A DNA stretch of 37,071 nucleotides from Treponemataceae bacterium (GTDB lineage: Bacteria; Spirochaetota; Spirochaetia; Treponematales; Treponemataceae), in contig JAILRX010000210.1 in the NCBI GenBank assembly GCA_024697985.1, positions 1 through 37,071 on the forward strand, in the 5' to 3' direction. Numbering within the stretch: position 1 is the first letter of the stretch; each line of letters begins with the position of its first letter. Below the pieces are notes generated by a model. That model was not told where the DNA came from. It saw only the letters and a program-made list of their open reading frames with translations, and did no database searches. A program made the translations under genes and the position numbers. Shown here piece by piece: positions 16,268 through 25,005 of this stretch.

Positions 16268-18919
16268 ATGGCTGAAGAACAAGAGAAAAAGGTTAGAGTA
16301 ATAAAAAAAGCAAAGAATGATAATTCTTCTGCAGACAATCGTTCTGAGAATGCATCGCCTGAAGTAAAACAGGTTGTAATTCGAAAGAAAAAGGCTGTAG
16401 TTGTATCAACGTCTCCAGAAAAGAAACCTGTTGCTTCAAGTTCAGAAAAGAAGGAAGTTTCTTCTTCTAATCCTCAGAATGATTCCGAAAAGAAGGTTGC
16501 AGTTGCTGCAGAACCTGCTGTTGAGAAAAAGGTGCCTGTTCAGAAACCTACTCAGTTTGTATTGAGTCCTGAAAGACCTAACAGCAAACAGGGAAATCTT
16601 GCTGACAGGGGACGACCTCAGCGACAGAATTCTCAGGGTCGTGGCGGATATAACCGGGATGGTGGTTATCATAACAATTATGATAACAATCGCTCTCGAA
16701 CTTCTAATTTTACTGGAGCACAGGCTCGAGAATCATTCCAAAACCGAGACAGAGGAAATAATCAGGGCGGAAACTTTGACAGAAATCGTCAGGGTGGATT
16801 TAACCGAGATGGAAATTTCAATCGCGATGGACAGAACCGAAATTATGGAAACCGAAACGGAAATTCTTCGTTCCAGGGACGACCTAGACCAGGTTTTGGT
16901 CAGGGTGCAAGACCTCAGGGCGGTGCAAAACCAGGTTTTGGTGGAAAAGGTTCAGGCGGATTTTCTTCTCCGATGCCACCTATTGATGACAGCAGAAAAG
17001 TTCCTTCAAAAAAGACTTTTGTAAAGAAAAAGACTGAATATTCAAAGAAGAACAAGGAAGAAGATTTTGATGAAAGCTACTTCCTTCAGAAAAAGAAGCA
17101 GGCTGTAAAGACAAATCCAATTCCTGAACGAATTGACATCATGGAAAGTATTTCTGTTTCAGATTTGGCTAAAAAAATGAACCTTAAGGCTTCAGACATC
17201 ATCGCCAAATTGATGAGCATGGGTATGATGGTTTCTATCACTCAGTCAATCGATGCAGATACAGCAACATTGGTAGCTTCTGAATATGGATGTGACGTTC
17301 ATATCATCAGCTTGTATGAAGAAACGGTTATCGAAAGTGAAGCAGACAATGAAGAAGACATGATGACCCGTCCACCAGTTGTTACTGTAATTGGACACGT
17401 TGACCATGGTAAGACAAAGACTTTGGATGCTATTCGAAGTGCTCACGTAGCAGAAAGTGAATTTGGTGGTATCACACAGCATATCGGTGCCTACATGGTA
17501 GACACACCTAAGGGAAAAATCACCTTCCTTGATACTCCGGGTCACGAAGCCTTCACTATGATGCGTGCTCGTGGTGCTGCAATTACCGATATCGTTGTAC
17601 TTGTAGTTGCTGCTGATGATGGCGTTATGCCTCAGACAATCGAAGCTATCAATCATGCAAAAGATGCTAAGGTTCCGATTGTAGTTGCAGTAAACAAGAT
17701 TGATAAACCGGAAGCAAATCCGGATAAAGTAATGACTCAGCTTTCAGAACTCGGCCTTATGCCGGAAGAATGGGGCGGAGATACACAGTACGTTAAAATC
17801 AGTGCAAAACAGAAAATCGGTATTGAAGATTTGCTTGATGCAATCCTTCTTCAGGCCGAAATTCTTGAACTCAAGGCAAACTGGAATGTACGTGCAGAAG
17901 GAAAGGTTATCGAATCTCGAACTGATCACGGTCGAGGTGTAGTATCAACAATCATCGTTGAACGTGGTACCTTGAAAATCGGTGATCCTTATGTTGCAGG
18001 TATTTATTCTGGTCGTGTTCGCGCTATCTTTAATGACCGTGGACAGAAAATCAAGGAAGCAACACCAAGTATGCCTGTTGAAATCCTTGGTCTTGAAGCA
18101 ATGCCAATGGCTGGTGATCCTTTCCAGGTAACCGACAGCGAAAAGACAGCCCGAGATATTTCTACAAAACGTCAGGAACTCAAACGATTCGAAGCTGCAA
18201 AAGCAGTTAAGAAGGTTTCTCTTGATAACTTGTATGAAACAATTGATGCCGGTGAAGTTACAGAACTTAAGGTTGTAATCAAGGCAGATGTTCAGGGTTC
18301 TGCAGAAGCTTTGAAGACTTCTTTGGAAAAACTTTCTACAAAAGAAATCAGGCTTGTTGTCATTCACTCATCAGCTGGTGCTATCAACGAAAGCGATGTA
18401 TTGCTTGCTGCTGCTGACTCGAATGCAATCATCATCGGATTTAACGTTCGACCAACTCCTAGGGCAAAACTTCTTGCCGATCAGGAAAAGGTTGATATCA
18501 GAAAATACAACGTAATCTACAAGTGTGTTGAAGAAATCACACAGGCTATGGAAGGTATGCTTAAACCTGATGTTAAGGAAGAAGTTGCCGGTATGATCGA
18601 GGTTCGCGATACATTCAAGGTTCCAAAAGTTGGAACTATCGCTGGATGTTACGTAACTCAGGGTACTGTAAAACGAACTTCTACTGTCAACATTATTCGA
18701 GACGGCATCGTAATCCACTCTGGAAAGATTTCATCACTCAAGCGCTTTAAGGATGATGCAAAAGAAGTTGCAACAGGTTTCGAGTGCGGTATCGGAATTG
18801 AAAACTGGCAGGATATCCAGATCGGAGACCAGTTCGAAGTTATCGAATACATAGAAGTTGCCCGAAAACTTGGCGATACAATTGCTGAATCTAAAGCAGA
18901 AGATAAGGCTTCGGAGTAA
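16268..18919 (+). CDS. infB: Translation initiation factor IF-2
   Basis: An 883-residue IF2. The G domain begins with the P-loop GHVDHGKT at residues 376-383, followed by 'FLDTPGHEAFTMMRARGA' and 'VAVNKIDKPEANPDK'. Domains II, III and IV (fMet-tRNA binding) complete the protein. A conserved IF2_N segment lies just before the G domain ('SVSDLAKKMNLKASDIIAKL'). The N-terminal ~270 residues are disordered: a Lys/Glu/Val/Ser-rich part, then an Arg/Gly/Asn-rich part (see separate entry). ATG 16268 lies 8 bp after the nusA stop. rbfA follows after 6 bp. Confidence 0.98.
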   Translation: MAEEQEKKVRVIKKAKNDNSSADNRSENASPEVKQVVIRKKKAVVVSTSPEKKPVASSSEKKEVSSSNPQNDSEKKVAVAAEPAVEKKVPVQKPTQFVLSPERPNSKQGNLADRGRPQRQNSQGRGGYNRDGGYHNNYDNNRSRTSNFTGAQARESFQNRDRGNNQGGNFDRNRQGGFNRDGNFNRDGQNRNYGNRNGNSSFQGRPRPGFGQGARPQGGAKPGFGGKGSGGFSSPMPPIDDSRKVPSKKTFVKKKTEYSKKNKEEDFDESYFLQKKKQAVKTNPIPERIDIMESISVSDLAKKMNLKASDIIAKLMSMGMMVSITQSIDADTATLVASEYGCDVHIISLYEETVIESEADNEEDMMTRPPVVTVIGHVDHGKTKTLDAIRSAHVAESEFGGITQHIGAYMVDTPKGKITFLDTPGHEAFTMMRARGAAITDIVVLVVAADDGVMPQTIEAINHAKDAKVPIVVAVNKIDKPEANPDKVMTQLSELGLMPEEWGGDTQYVKISAKQKIGIEDLLDAILLQAEILELKANWNVRAEGKVIESRTDHGRGVVSTIIVERGTLKIGDPYVAGIYSGRVRAIFNDRGQKIKEATPSMPVEILGLEAMPMAGDPFQVTDSEKTARDISTKRQELKRFEAAKAVKKVSLDNLYETIDAGEVTELKVVIKADVQGSAEALKTSLEKLSTKEIRLVVIHSSAGAINESDVLLAAADSNAIIIGFNVRPTPRAKLLADQEKVDIRKYNVIYKCVEEITQAMEGMLKPDVKEEVAGMIEVRDTFKVPKVGTIAGCYVTQGTVKRTSTVNIIRDGIVIHSGKISSLKRFKDDAKEVATGFECGIGIENWQDIQIGDQFEVIEYIEVARKLGDTIAESKAEDKASE
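16606..16965 (+). other. Region of infB encoding an RG/NRDG-rich disordered segment
   Basis: About 120 codons encode repeated short patterns such as GRGGYNRDGG, NFDRNRQGGFNRDGNFN and GRPRPGFGQGARPQGG. Composition is dominated by Gly, Arg, Asn, Asp and Phe/Tyr, like RGG-box RNA-binding proteins. The boundaries are approximate. Confidence 0.85.
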
Positions 18920-18925
18920 TTTGTA

Positions 18926-19336
18926 ATGTCAGAATATAGATTGCAAAGACTGGGGGAGCAGATCAGGGAAGAAATTTCCAAGATGCTCCTTTCAGGACAG
19001 ATAAAAGATCCTCGTGTTTCCTCATTCCTGTGCATCAACAGGGTTGAGGTAACCGCTGATTTGGGATATGCCAAGGTTTATGTTTCAAGTTTCATGCAGG
19101 ATAAATCCGTTGAAAAGGGTGTAAAAGGTTTGCAGAGTGCAGCCGGTTTCATCCAGTCTACTATTGGCAAGAAACTTACAATCAGACAGTTTCCTAAACT
19201 TACTTTTGTTGTCGATACCAGTATCAAAGACGGTATTGATATGGTAAATAAGCTTAATCAGCTCGAAAAGGAAGACGCTGAAAAGGCCCGCCTTGCACAG
19301 GAATCTGGATATATTCCAAGCTCACAGGAAGAATAG
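18926..19336 (+). CDS. rbfA: 30S ribosome-binding factor RbfA
   Basis: A 136-residue KH-type protein that helps late 16S rRNA processing. 'YRLQRLGEQIREEISKMLL', 'DPRVSSFLCINRVEVTADLGYAKVYVS' and 'LTFVVDTSIKDGI' match the family. ATG 18926 is 6 bp after infB; GGAG overlapping the infB stop (18914-18917) may serve as ribosome-binding site. The C-terminal extension is short and charged. Confidence 0.95.
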   Translation: MSEYRLQRLGEQIREEISKMLLSGQIKDPRVSSFLCINRVEVTADLGYAKVYVSSFMQDKSVEKGVKGLQSAAGFIQSTIGKKLTIRQFPKLTFVVDTSIKDGIDMVNKLNQLEKEDAEKARLAQESGYIPSSQEE

Positions 19337-19344
19337 CTGAACTC

Positions 19345-20340
19345 ATGGCAGATGGAATCGTTTTATTTGCCAAAAATAGCGGGCAGACCAGTTTTTCTTC
19401 TCTTTTCACAATAAAGCACGGACTGAATACCAAAAAAGTCGGTCATACCGGAACTTTAGACAGTTTCGCTGACGGACTTTTGGTAGTCTGCGTTGGAAGT
19501 GCTACTCATCTTGTAAAGTACATCACTGAATTAGACAAAGAATATGAAGCCGTTATTGAGTTCGGCTCGGAAACAGATACTCTGGAATTGACCGGGAATG
19601 TCGTAAAGACAGCGGAACTTCCAAAATATGGCGATTTTATAAAGGCTGTTGATAAATGGACTGGAGAAAATGATCAGATACCGCCAAGCTTTTCAGCAAT
19701 CCATGTTGACGGAAAACGTCTCAGCGACCTTGCACGAAACGGAAAATCCGTAGAAATCCCATCAAGAAAAATAAATGTGTACAAGTCTGAAATTTTGGAT
19801 TGCAGAAACGACAGAAATGAAAAATGCACAGGCGATTCTGATGTCGTAAAATATGCCCACGTTGCGTTCACCGTTTCAAAAGGAACTTATATCAGAAGTC
19901 TTGCGCGCGATATTGCAAACGACTGCACTTCCTGTGCTCATTTGGCAGCCCTCAGACGAAACAGAGTAGGAAATTTCGAATTGAAAAATGCCCTTGGATA
20001 TGAAACCTTGCCAAAATTTTGTATTGACGGTTTTTTGAATCAAAAACTTTTATCCCCTGAAGAATTGAAAAGTCGTGAACGGGGATTGGAAGAGGACGTT
20101 AAAAATTACGTTTTTGAGCTTGATGAAAAAACTGCTGTTTTATGCGGCTTTAATATTTTGTTTCTTAAGCCGGACTTTATTTCAGATTTTCAAAACGGCA
20201 AAAAATTAAACAAATCGATGTTCGAAAATCAGATTTCAGAAAAATCGTTCAATGCTGTTTTTTGCCAGGATAAATTTCGCGGACTGATTTCTCTGGAAAA
20301 TGGAAATCTATCCTATTGTTTTGTCAGGAGCGGAATATGA
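19345..20340 (+). CDS. truB: tRNA pseudouridine-55 synthase TruB
   Basis: A 331-residue protein that makes pseudouridine 55 in the T loop of tRNA. The catalytic motif 'GHTGTLDSFADGLLVV' carries the nucleophilic Asp in GTLD (near residue 38). 'PPSFSAIHVDGKRLSDLARNG' and 'VSKGTYIRSLARDI' are other family motifs. The C-terminus is divergent and lacks an obvious PUA signature. ATG 19345 starts 8 bp after rbfA. The stop overlaps the ribF ATG (ATGA at 20337-20340), suggesting coupling. Confidence 0.95.
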   Translation: MADGIVLFAKNSGQTSFSSLFTIKHGLNTKKVGHTGTLDSFADGLLVVCVGSATHLVKYITELDKEYEAVIEFGSETDTLELTGNVVKTAELPKYGDFIKAVDKWTGENDQIPPSFSAIHVDGKRLSDLARNGKSVEIPSRKINVYKSEILDCRNDRNEKCTGDSDVVKYAHVAFTVSKGTYIRSLARDIANDCTSCAHLAALRRNRVGNFELKNALGYETLPKFCIDGFLNQKLLSPEELKSRERGLEEDVKNYVFELDEKTAVLCGFNILFLKPDFISDFQNGKKLNKSMFENQISEKSFNAVFCQDKFRGLISLENGNLSYCFVRSGI

Positions 20341-21146
20341 GAGTTTTTTCATGGAGCGAGCTTGATGATCTTGCAAAATTCTGCTTTTCTCAAAATAAAA
20401 ATAGCGCGCTGACTGTCGGAGGTTTTGACGGCCCGCACCTTGGACACAAAAGTCTGTTCGATTCTGTTCTTCAAAAAGAAGACTTTTTGCATGGTGTCGT
20501 TACGTTTGATTTTACCGATGAATATATAAAACATAAAAGGGAATTTTTAGGAGAGCTTTCAACAGTAAAGCAGAAACTTGAGGTTTTTGAGAATTTGGGC
20601 TTCGATTTTTGTCTGATGATTGACTTTTCTTCTAATTTCAGTAAAATTAAAGGGATTGATTTTCTTAAAATGTTGGGAAAATCTTGTTCTATGCAATTTT
20701 TAGCTATTGGTACCGATTTCCGCTGTGGATATAAGTTAGATACCGGCGTTGCCGAAATATCAGCTTATTCGAAGCAGGTTGGTTTAGAATTAGCAGTTTG
20801 CGATTCTGTTCTGTTCGATGGAAAACGCATAAGTTCATCTGATATTCGTCAGTGCATCAAAAACGCTGACTTTTCAACGGTTGATAAACTTCTTGTTTTC
20901 CCTTTTTATCTGGATGTTTCAGAAATACGCTGGCTCGATTCGTCGTTTAATCAAGGTGAAAAGATTGCACACAGAAATTCCTTTCAGGTTTTGCCGAAAA
21001 ACGGCGCTTATAACGTGAAAGCAATTTGTTCTGATAAGGCACATTCTTTTAGTACGGTGCTTTATGTGGAATCCGATTTCCTTCGCCTGGAAATTCCACT
21101 TGGACAGGATTTTGAACCAATTCAGAAAATCACATTTGTTTATTAA
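20337..21146 (+). CDS. ribF: RibF-like FAD synthetase with degenerate kinase part
   Basis: ATG 20337 is chosen because AGGAG (20326-20330) is 6 nt upstream and it forms an ATGA overlap with truB. The 269-residue product has the nucleotidyltransferase fold of FAD synthetase: 'LTVGGFDGPHLGHKSLF' (GxFDGxHxGH), 'AIGTDFRCGYKLDTG' and 'SSSDIRQCIKNADF'. Standard RibF is about 300-330 residues and carries a C-terminal riboflavin kinase domain with a GFPTAN-type motif. That motif is absent here and the C-terminal ~85 residues only faintly resemble the domain. It may therefore adenylate FMN but not phosphorylate riboflavin; this is inference. Confidence 0.85.
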   Translation: MRVFSWSELDDLAKFCFSQNKNSALTVGGFDGPHLGHKSLFDSVLQKEDFLHGVVTFDFTDEYIKHKREFLGELSTVKQKLEVFENLGFDFCLMIDFSSNFSKIKGIDFLKMLGKSCSMQFLAIGTDFRCGYKLDTGVAEISAYSKQVGLELAVCDSVLFDGKRISSSDIRQCIKNADFSTVDKLLVFPFYLDVSEIRWLDSSFNQGEKIAHRNSFQVLPKNGAYNVKAICSDKAHSFSTVLYVESDFLRLEIPLGQDFEPIQKITFVY

Positions 21147-21161
21147 AATGGAGAAATTAAA

Positions 21162-21431
21162 ATGGCACTTTTAAAAGAACAAGTTACAGCTACCGTTTCA
21201 AAATTCGGAGCTAACGAAAAAGATACAGGAAATACAAACGTTCAGATCGCTCTTCTTACAGACAGAATCAAGCAGCTTACTGAACATTGTAAGGCATTCC
21301 CAAAAGACAAGAGCGCAGCTCGAAGCCTTCTTATTTTGGTAGGACAGAGAAGAAAGCTTTTGAGATACCTTCAGAGAACAAATCTTGAAGGCTACCGTTC
21401 TTTGATCAAAGAATTGGAATTGCGCAAATAG
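21162..21431 (+). CDS. rpsO: 30S ribosomal protein S15
   Basis: An 89-residue ribosomal protein S15 of normal length. 'DTGNTNVQIALLTDRIKQLTEH', 'KDKSAARSLLILVGQRRKLL' and 'YLQRTNLEGYRSLIKELELRK' are diagnostic. It binds 16S rRNA early in assembly. ATG 21162 has a TGGAGA site. A strong terminator follows 15 bp after the stop, and pnp is next, as in E. coli. Confidence 0.98.
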   Translation: MALLKEQVTATVSKFGANEKDTGNTNVQIALLTDRIKQLTEHCKAFPKDKSAARSLLILVGQRRKLLRYLQRTNLEGYRSLIKELELRK

Positions 21432-21445
21432 TTCTAATTTGGTTG

Positions 21446-21483
21446 AGGCACTTTTGCGTTTTTGCATAAGTGCCTTATTTTTT
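21446..21483 (+). terminator. Intrinsic terminator after rpsO
   Basis: AGGCACTT (21446-21453) pairs perfectly with AAGTGCCT (21468-21475). A small inner TGC/GCA stem caps it. The hairpin is followed by TATTTTTT. It closes the rimP-rpsO transcript or reduces read-through into pnp. Confidence 0.9.
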
Positions 21484-21517
21484 ATAAAGCAGTTTGCTTT
21501 TAACAAAATGGTCAAAA

Positions 21518-21587
21518 GATCGGCATATGGATAATGAGTTTTGTAATTTCGCTTGAAATTATAGAATTCAATCTCGATATACCGATC
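21518..21587 (+). promoter_or_regulatory. Structured leader upstream of pnp
   Basis: An outer stem pairs GATCGG-ATAT (21518-21528) with ATAT-CCGATC (21577-21587), with one mismatch. Inside is a perfect hairpin TAATTTC (21544-21550), loop GCTT, GAAATTA (21555-21561), extendable by a G-U and a U-A pair. No T-tract follows, so it is not a terminator. It ends 32 nt before the pnp ATG. By analogy with E. coli it may be a processing and autoregulation site. I see no convincing pnp promoter in the 188-bp gap. Confidence 0.6.
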
Positions 21588-21619
21588 GACCGAAAAAATA
21601 AATCTACATGAGGAAAAAT

Positions 21620-23725
21620 ATGGTAGAAAGAGTTACTTATCAGTTAGGTGATGCAGAACTTATCCTTGAAACAGGAAAAATCGGAAAACAGGCTAATGGC
21701 TGTGTTTACGCTCAGTGGGGTGGAGCAGCTGTTATCGCTACAATTTGTGCATCAAGTTCAGTTACAGAAGGACAGGATTTCGTTCCTGTTACAGTTGAGT
21801 ATAATGAAAAATTTTATGCTGCAGGAAAAATTCCTGGAGGTTTCGTAAAACGAGAAGGACGTCCAAAGGACAAGGAAATCTTGGTTAGCCGACTTATTGA
21901 CCGACCAATGCGACCTCTTTTTGAACCTTCATTTGGTCATGAACTTCAGATCGTTCCAACCTGCGTTTCAGCAGATGGCGTTCATACACAGGATATTCTT
22001 GCTGTATTGGCTGCAAGTGCTGCAACTTGTATTTCAGACATTCCTTTCCACGGACCAATCGCAGCTTGTCGTGTTGGTTACCTCGATGGAAAATACATCA
22101 TCAACCCTACATTCAAGCAGATTGAAGAAGGCGACATGGAAATCGTTGTAGCCGGAACAAAAGACGGATTTACAATGGTTGAAGGTGGAGCAAACGAAGT
22201 AAGCGAAGAAGTAATGCTCGGAGCTCTTGCTGAAGCTGAAAAATTCATCAAGGAAATGTGTATTCTTCAGGAAGAACTCGTTAAGAAAGCTGGAAAAGAA
22301 AAGCTTCCTCTTAACCCGCTCGACATCACACTCGAAAATGCAGAAGAACTTGAAAAAGAAGCAACTCCACTCTTGAAAACAGCTTGTTTCCAGGATGGAA
22401 AAATGAACCGAGGTGTTGCAATTGCTAAGGTTATTGCAGAACTCAAAGAAAAACATGCTGAACAGCTTGCAGATCCTGTACAGGCTAAACTTTTCGCTAC
22501 TTTGATGGATGACATCCAGTACAAACTTTTGCGAAAATCAATTCTTGATGAAGGCGTTCGAATTGACGGACGAAAAACTGATGAAATCAGACCTATCACC
22601 TGTGAAATCAATGTTTTGCCTTCACCACACGGATCAGCACTTTTCACACGTGGTGAAACACAGTCTTTGGCTGTATGTACTTTGGGTACAGCAATGGACG
22701 AACAGTCTTATGACGACATCGACGGAGACAGAAGCGAACACTTCATCCTTCACTATAACTTCCCACCATACTCAGTTGGTGAAACAGGAAAACTTACAAC
22801 AGGTAGACGAGAAATCGGACACGGAAACCTTGCACGCCGTTCTTTGGCTCCAATGGTACCAAGCCGAGAAGAATTCCCTTACACTGTTCGTGTTGTTTCT
22901 GAAATTATGGAATCAAATGGTTCTTCATCACAGGCTTCTACTTGTGGCGGTACATTGTGTATGCTCGCTGCTGGTGTTCCAATGAAGAAGATGGTTGCCG
23001 GAATTGCAATGGGACTTATCACTGAACCAGAAGGTGACAATCCATACGGAAAATATAAGATTCTTTCAGATATCCTTGGTGAAGAAGATCACCTCGGAGA
23101 CATGGACTTCAAAGTTGCCGGAACACGAGATGGTATCACTGGTTTCCAGATGGATATCAAGATTGCCGGTGTAACAACTGAAATCATGAAAAATGCACTT
23201 GAACAGGCTCGAAAAGGCCGAATGCACATCCTTGGAATCATGGAACAGTGCATCAATAAGCCTGCTGCATTGAGCCCACGAGCTCCACAGATCCTTACAA
23301 TGAAGATTCCTGTAGACAAAATCGGAGCTTTGATTGGACCTGGCGGAAAGAACGTTAAGGCTTTGTGTGCTCAGTACGATGTTACAATCAACACTGATGA
23401 TGACGGAACAGTTACAATCTATGCTAAAAACGGTATTTGCGCTGAAAATGCAAAGAAAGCCGTTAAAGGTATTACAGAAGATCCAGAAGTTGGAACAATC
23501 TATCAGGGAACTGTTAAACGAATCATGGATTTTGGTGCATTCGTTGAAATTCTTCCAGGAAAAGAAGGTTTGTGCCATATTTCTAAACTTTCTAGACAGA
23601 GAGTTGAAAAAGTATCTGATGTTATCAGCGAAGGTCAGCAGATTCCTGTTAAATTGCTCGAAATTGACAAGATGGGCCGCTTGAACCTTTCTTACATTGA
23701 CGCTTTGGAAGCTCAGAATAAATAA
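21620..23725 (+). CDS. pnp: Polyribonucleotide nucleotidyltransferase (PNPase)
   Basis: ATG 21620 is preferred over ATG 21608 because GAGGA (21610-21614) then serves as ribosome-binding site. The 701-residue protein has two RNase PH domains joined by an alpha-helical linker, a KH domain with 'IGALIGPGGKNVKAL', and an S1 domain ('GTIYQGTVKRIMDFGAFVEI'). It degrades RNA 3' to 5' by phosphorolysis. 'GQDFVPVTVEYNEKFYAAGKIPGG' and 'SDILGEEDHLGDMDFKVAGT' are family signatures. Arginine is encoded mainly by CGA (15 of 28 by my count). The next gene starts 5 bp after the stop. Confidence 0.98.
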   Translation: MVERVTYQLGDAELILETGKIGKQANGCVYAQWGGAAVIATICASSSVTEGQDFVPVTVEYNEKFYAAGKIPGGFVKREGRPKDKEILVSRLIDRPMRPLFEPSFGHELQIVPTCVSADGVHTQDILAVLAASAATCISDIPFHGPIAACRVGYLDGKYIINPTFKQIEEGDMEIVVAGTKDGFTMVEGGANEVSEEVMLGALAEAEKFIKEMCILQEELVKKAGKEKLPLNPLDITLENAEELEKEATPLLKTACFQDGKMNRGVAIAKVIAELKEKHAEQLADPVQAKLFATLMDDIQYKLLRKSILDEGVRIDGRKTDEIRPITCEINVLPSPHGSALFTRGETQSLAVCTLGTAMDEQSYDDIDGDRSEHFILHYNFPPYSVGETGKLTTGRREIGHGNLARRSLAPMVPSREEFPYTVRVVSEIMESNGSSSQASTCGGTLCMLAAGVPMKKMVAGIAMGLITEPEGDNPYGKYKILSDILGEEDHLGDMDFKVAGTRDGITGFQMDIKIAGVTTEIMKNALEQARKGRMHILGIMEQCINKPAALSPRAPQILTMKIPVDKIGALIGPGGKNVKALCAQYDVTINTDDDGTVTIYAKNGICAENAKKAVKGITEDPEVGTIYQGTVKRIMDFGAFVEILPGKEGLCHISKLSRQRVEKVSDVISEGQQIPVKLLEIDKMGRLNLSYIDALEAQNK

Positions 23726-23730
23726 TTACA

Positions 23731-25005
23731 ATGCCTATTATTCAGCAAAGACTGCAGAATAAGGCATATGTCAAAGCCGAACCGATTGCTAGCGCTAAAA
23801 CTGTGGCAATCGGTTTTTGGTTTTCTGCAGGTTCACGATACGAATCAGAAGGAAAGCACGGAATTTCTCATTTTGTCGAACACATGATTTTCAAGGGAAC
23901 TAAAAATCTAAGTTGTTTTGAAATTGCCTGTGAGTTTGATAAAATGGGCGGTTATATAAATGCCTTTACCGAGCGTGAACAGCTTTGTCTTTATTGCGTG
24001 ATCCCGTCCCAATATTGCATTCAGGCCATCAACATCATGAAGGACATGATCTATAATTCCACTTTTGAAGCTGCGGAAATCGAAAAGGAAAGGCAGGTAA
24101 TTCAAAGTGAAATACTTTCTTCCCTTGATGATCCTGAAGAAGTTTCCCTCGACGCGGTTATTTCTTCTATTTGGAAAAACAATCCTATTTCCTGGTCAAT
24201 AGCAGGCAGCAAGGATGATGTTGAATCACTTACCAGAGAAGATTTAATCAGCTGGTATGAAGATTATATCCGAAGCGGAAACATGCTTGTCACTCTTTCA
24301 GGCAATTTTCCGGAAAAAGAAACGTTTCAAGCCTTGAATGATTTTCCGGACCGTGAAAGGTTTGATGAGAAAAAGAAACTTGAACTGCCGGATTGGAATC
24401 CACAATTTAATTTCATAAAGGCTTTCTTTCAGCAGGAACAGTTTTTCTATCTTTTTCCGATAAAAATGCCTCTTAGTTACAAAAAAAACATCTGTTACGC
24501 AATTTTAAATGCGATTATCGGCGACACGATGAGTTCACGTCTTTTTCAGAAGTTGCGGGAAGAATCAGGTTACTGTTATAATGTATACAGTTTTTTCAAT
24601 GTGTTTTCTGACTGTGGTTTCTGGGCTTTTTATGCTACCTCATCCAAGGATAACAGCCTGAAAGTCGTCCAGGACATGAAAAGAATCGTTGATGATTTTT
24701 TTGAAAATGACATCAGTGAGGAAGAGATTAATTTTGCAAAACAGCATCTTTGTGGCGAAGAAATTATGGCAAGTGAAGATGTAGAACAGCGAATGAAGGG
24801 CCTTGCCCGTTCGTATTTTGCAGGTTACGAAAGCATTGAAATAGAAACTATAATTGATATGATTCAAAACACTACTCACGAGCAGTTGAGGGAAGTACTT
24901 GATGAAATCAAGAAGTCTAAGGAAAATGCCTTTATCGTTTACGGTCCACCGTTAAGAAATTCGATAGAAAACAGCATTGAGCAGGCGGTTAAAAATGGCA
25001 ATTGA
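23731..25005 (+). CDS. M16-family zinc peptidase (processing-peptidase-like)
   Basis: A 424-residue insulinase-type metallopeptidase. The inverted zinc motif HFVEH is at residues 47-51 (HxxEH), with the downstream acidic ligand region 'AEIEKERQVIQSEI'. 'SSRLFQKLREESGYCYNVYSF' belongs to the second M16 domain. Single-chain proteins of this length resemble the YmxG/PqqL-like group found next to pnp and dut in several bacteria. There is no signal peptide, so it probably acts in the cytoplasm. ATG 23731 lacks a good ribosome-binding site and may rely on coupling to pnp. It overlaps dut by 11 bp. Confidence 0.93.
   Translation: MPIIQQRLQNKAYVKAEPIASAKTVAIGFWFSAGSRYESEGKHGISHFVEHMIFKGTKNLSCFEIACEFDKMGGYINAFTEREQLCLYCVIPSQYCIQAINIMKDMIYNSTFEAAEIEKERQVIQSEILSSLDDPEEVSLDAVISSIWKNNPISWSIAGSKDDVESLTREDLISWYEDYIRSGNMLVTLSGNFPEKETFQALNDFPDRERFDEKKKLELPDWNPQFNFIKAFFQQEQFFYLFPIKMPLSYKKNICYAILNAIIGDTMSSRLFQKLREESGYCYNVYSFFNVFSDCGFWAFYATSSKDNSLKVVQDMKRIVDDFFENDISEEEINFAKQHLCGEEIMASEDVEQRMKGLARSYFAGYESIEIETIIDMIQNTTHEQLREVLDEIKKSKENAFIVYGPPLRNSIENSIEQAVKNGN

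Noticed and set aside
21608..21619. Upstream ATG 21608 as the pnp start
   Set aside because: It lacks a ribosome-binding site and would place the GAGGA site inside the coding region; family alignment favours ATG 21620.
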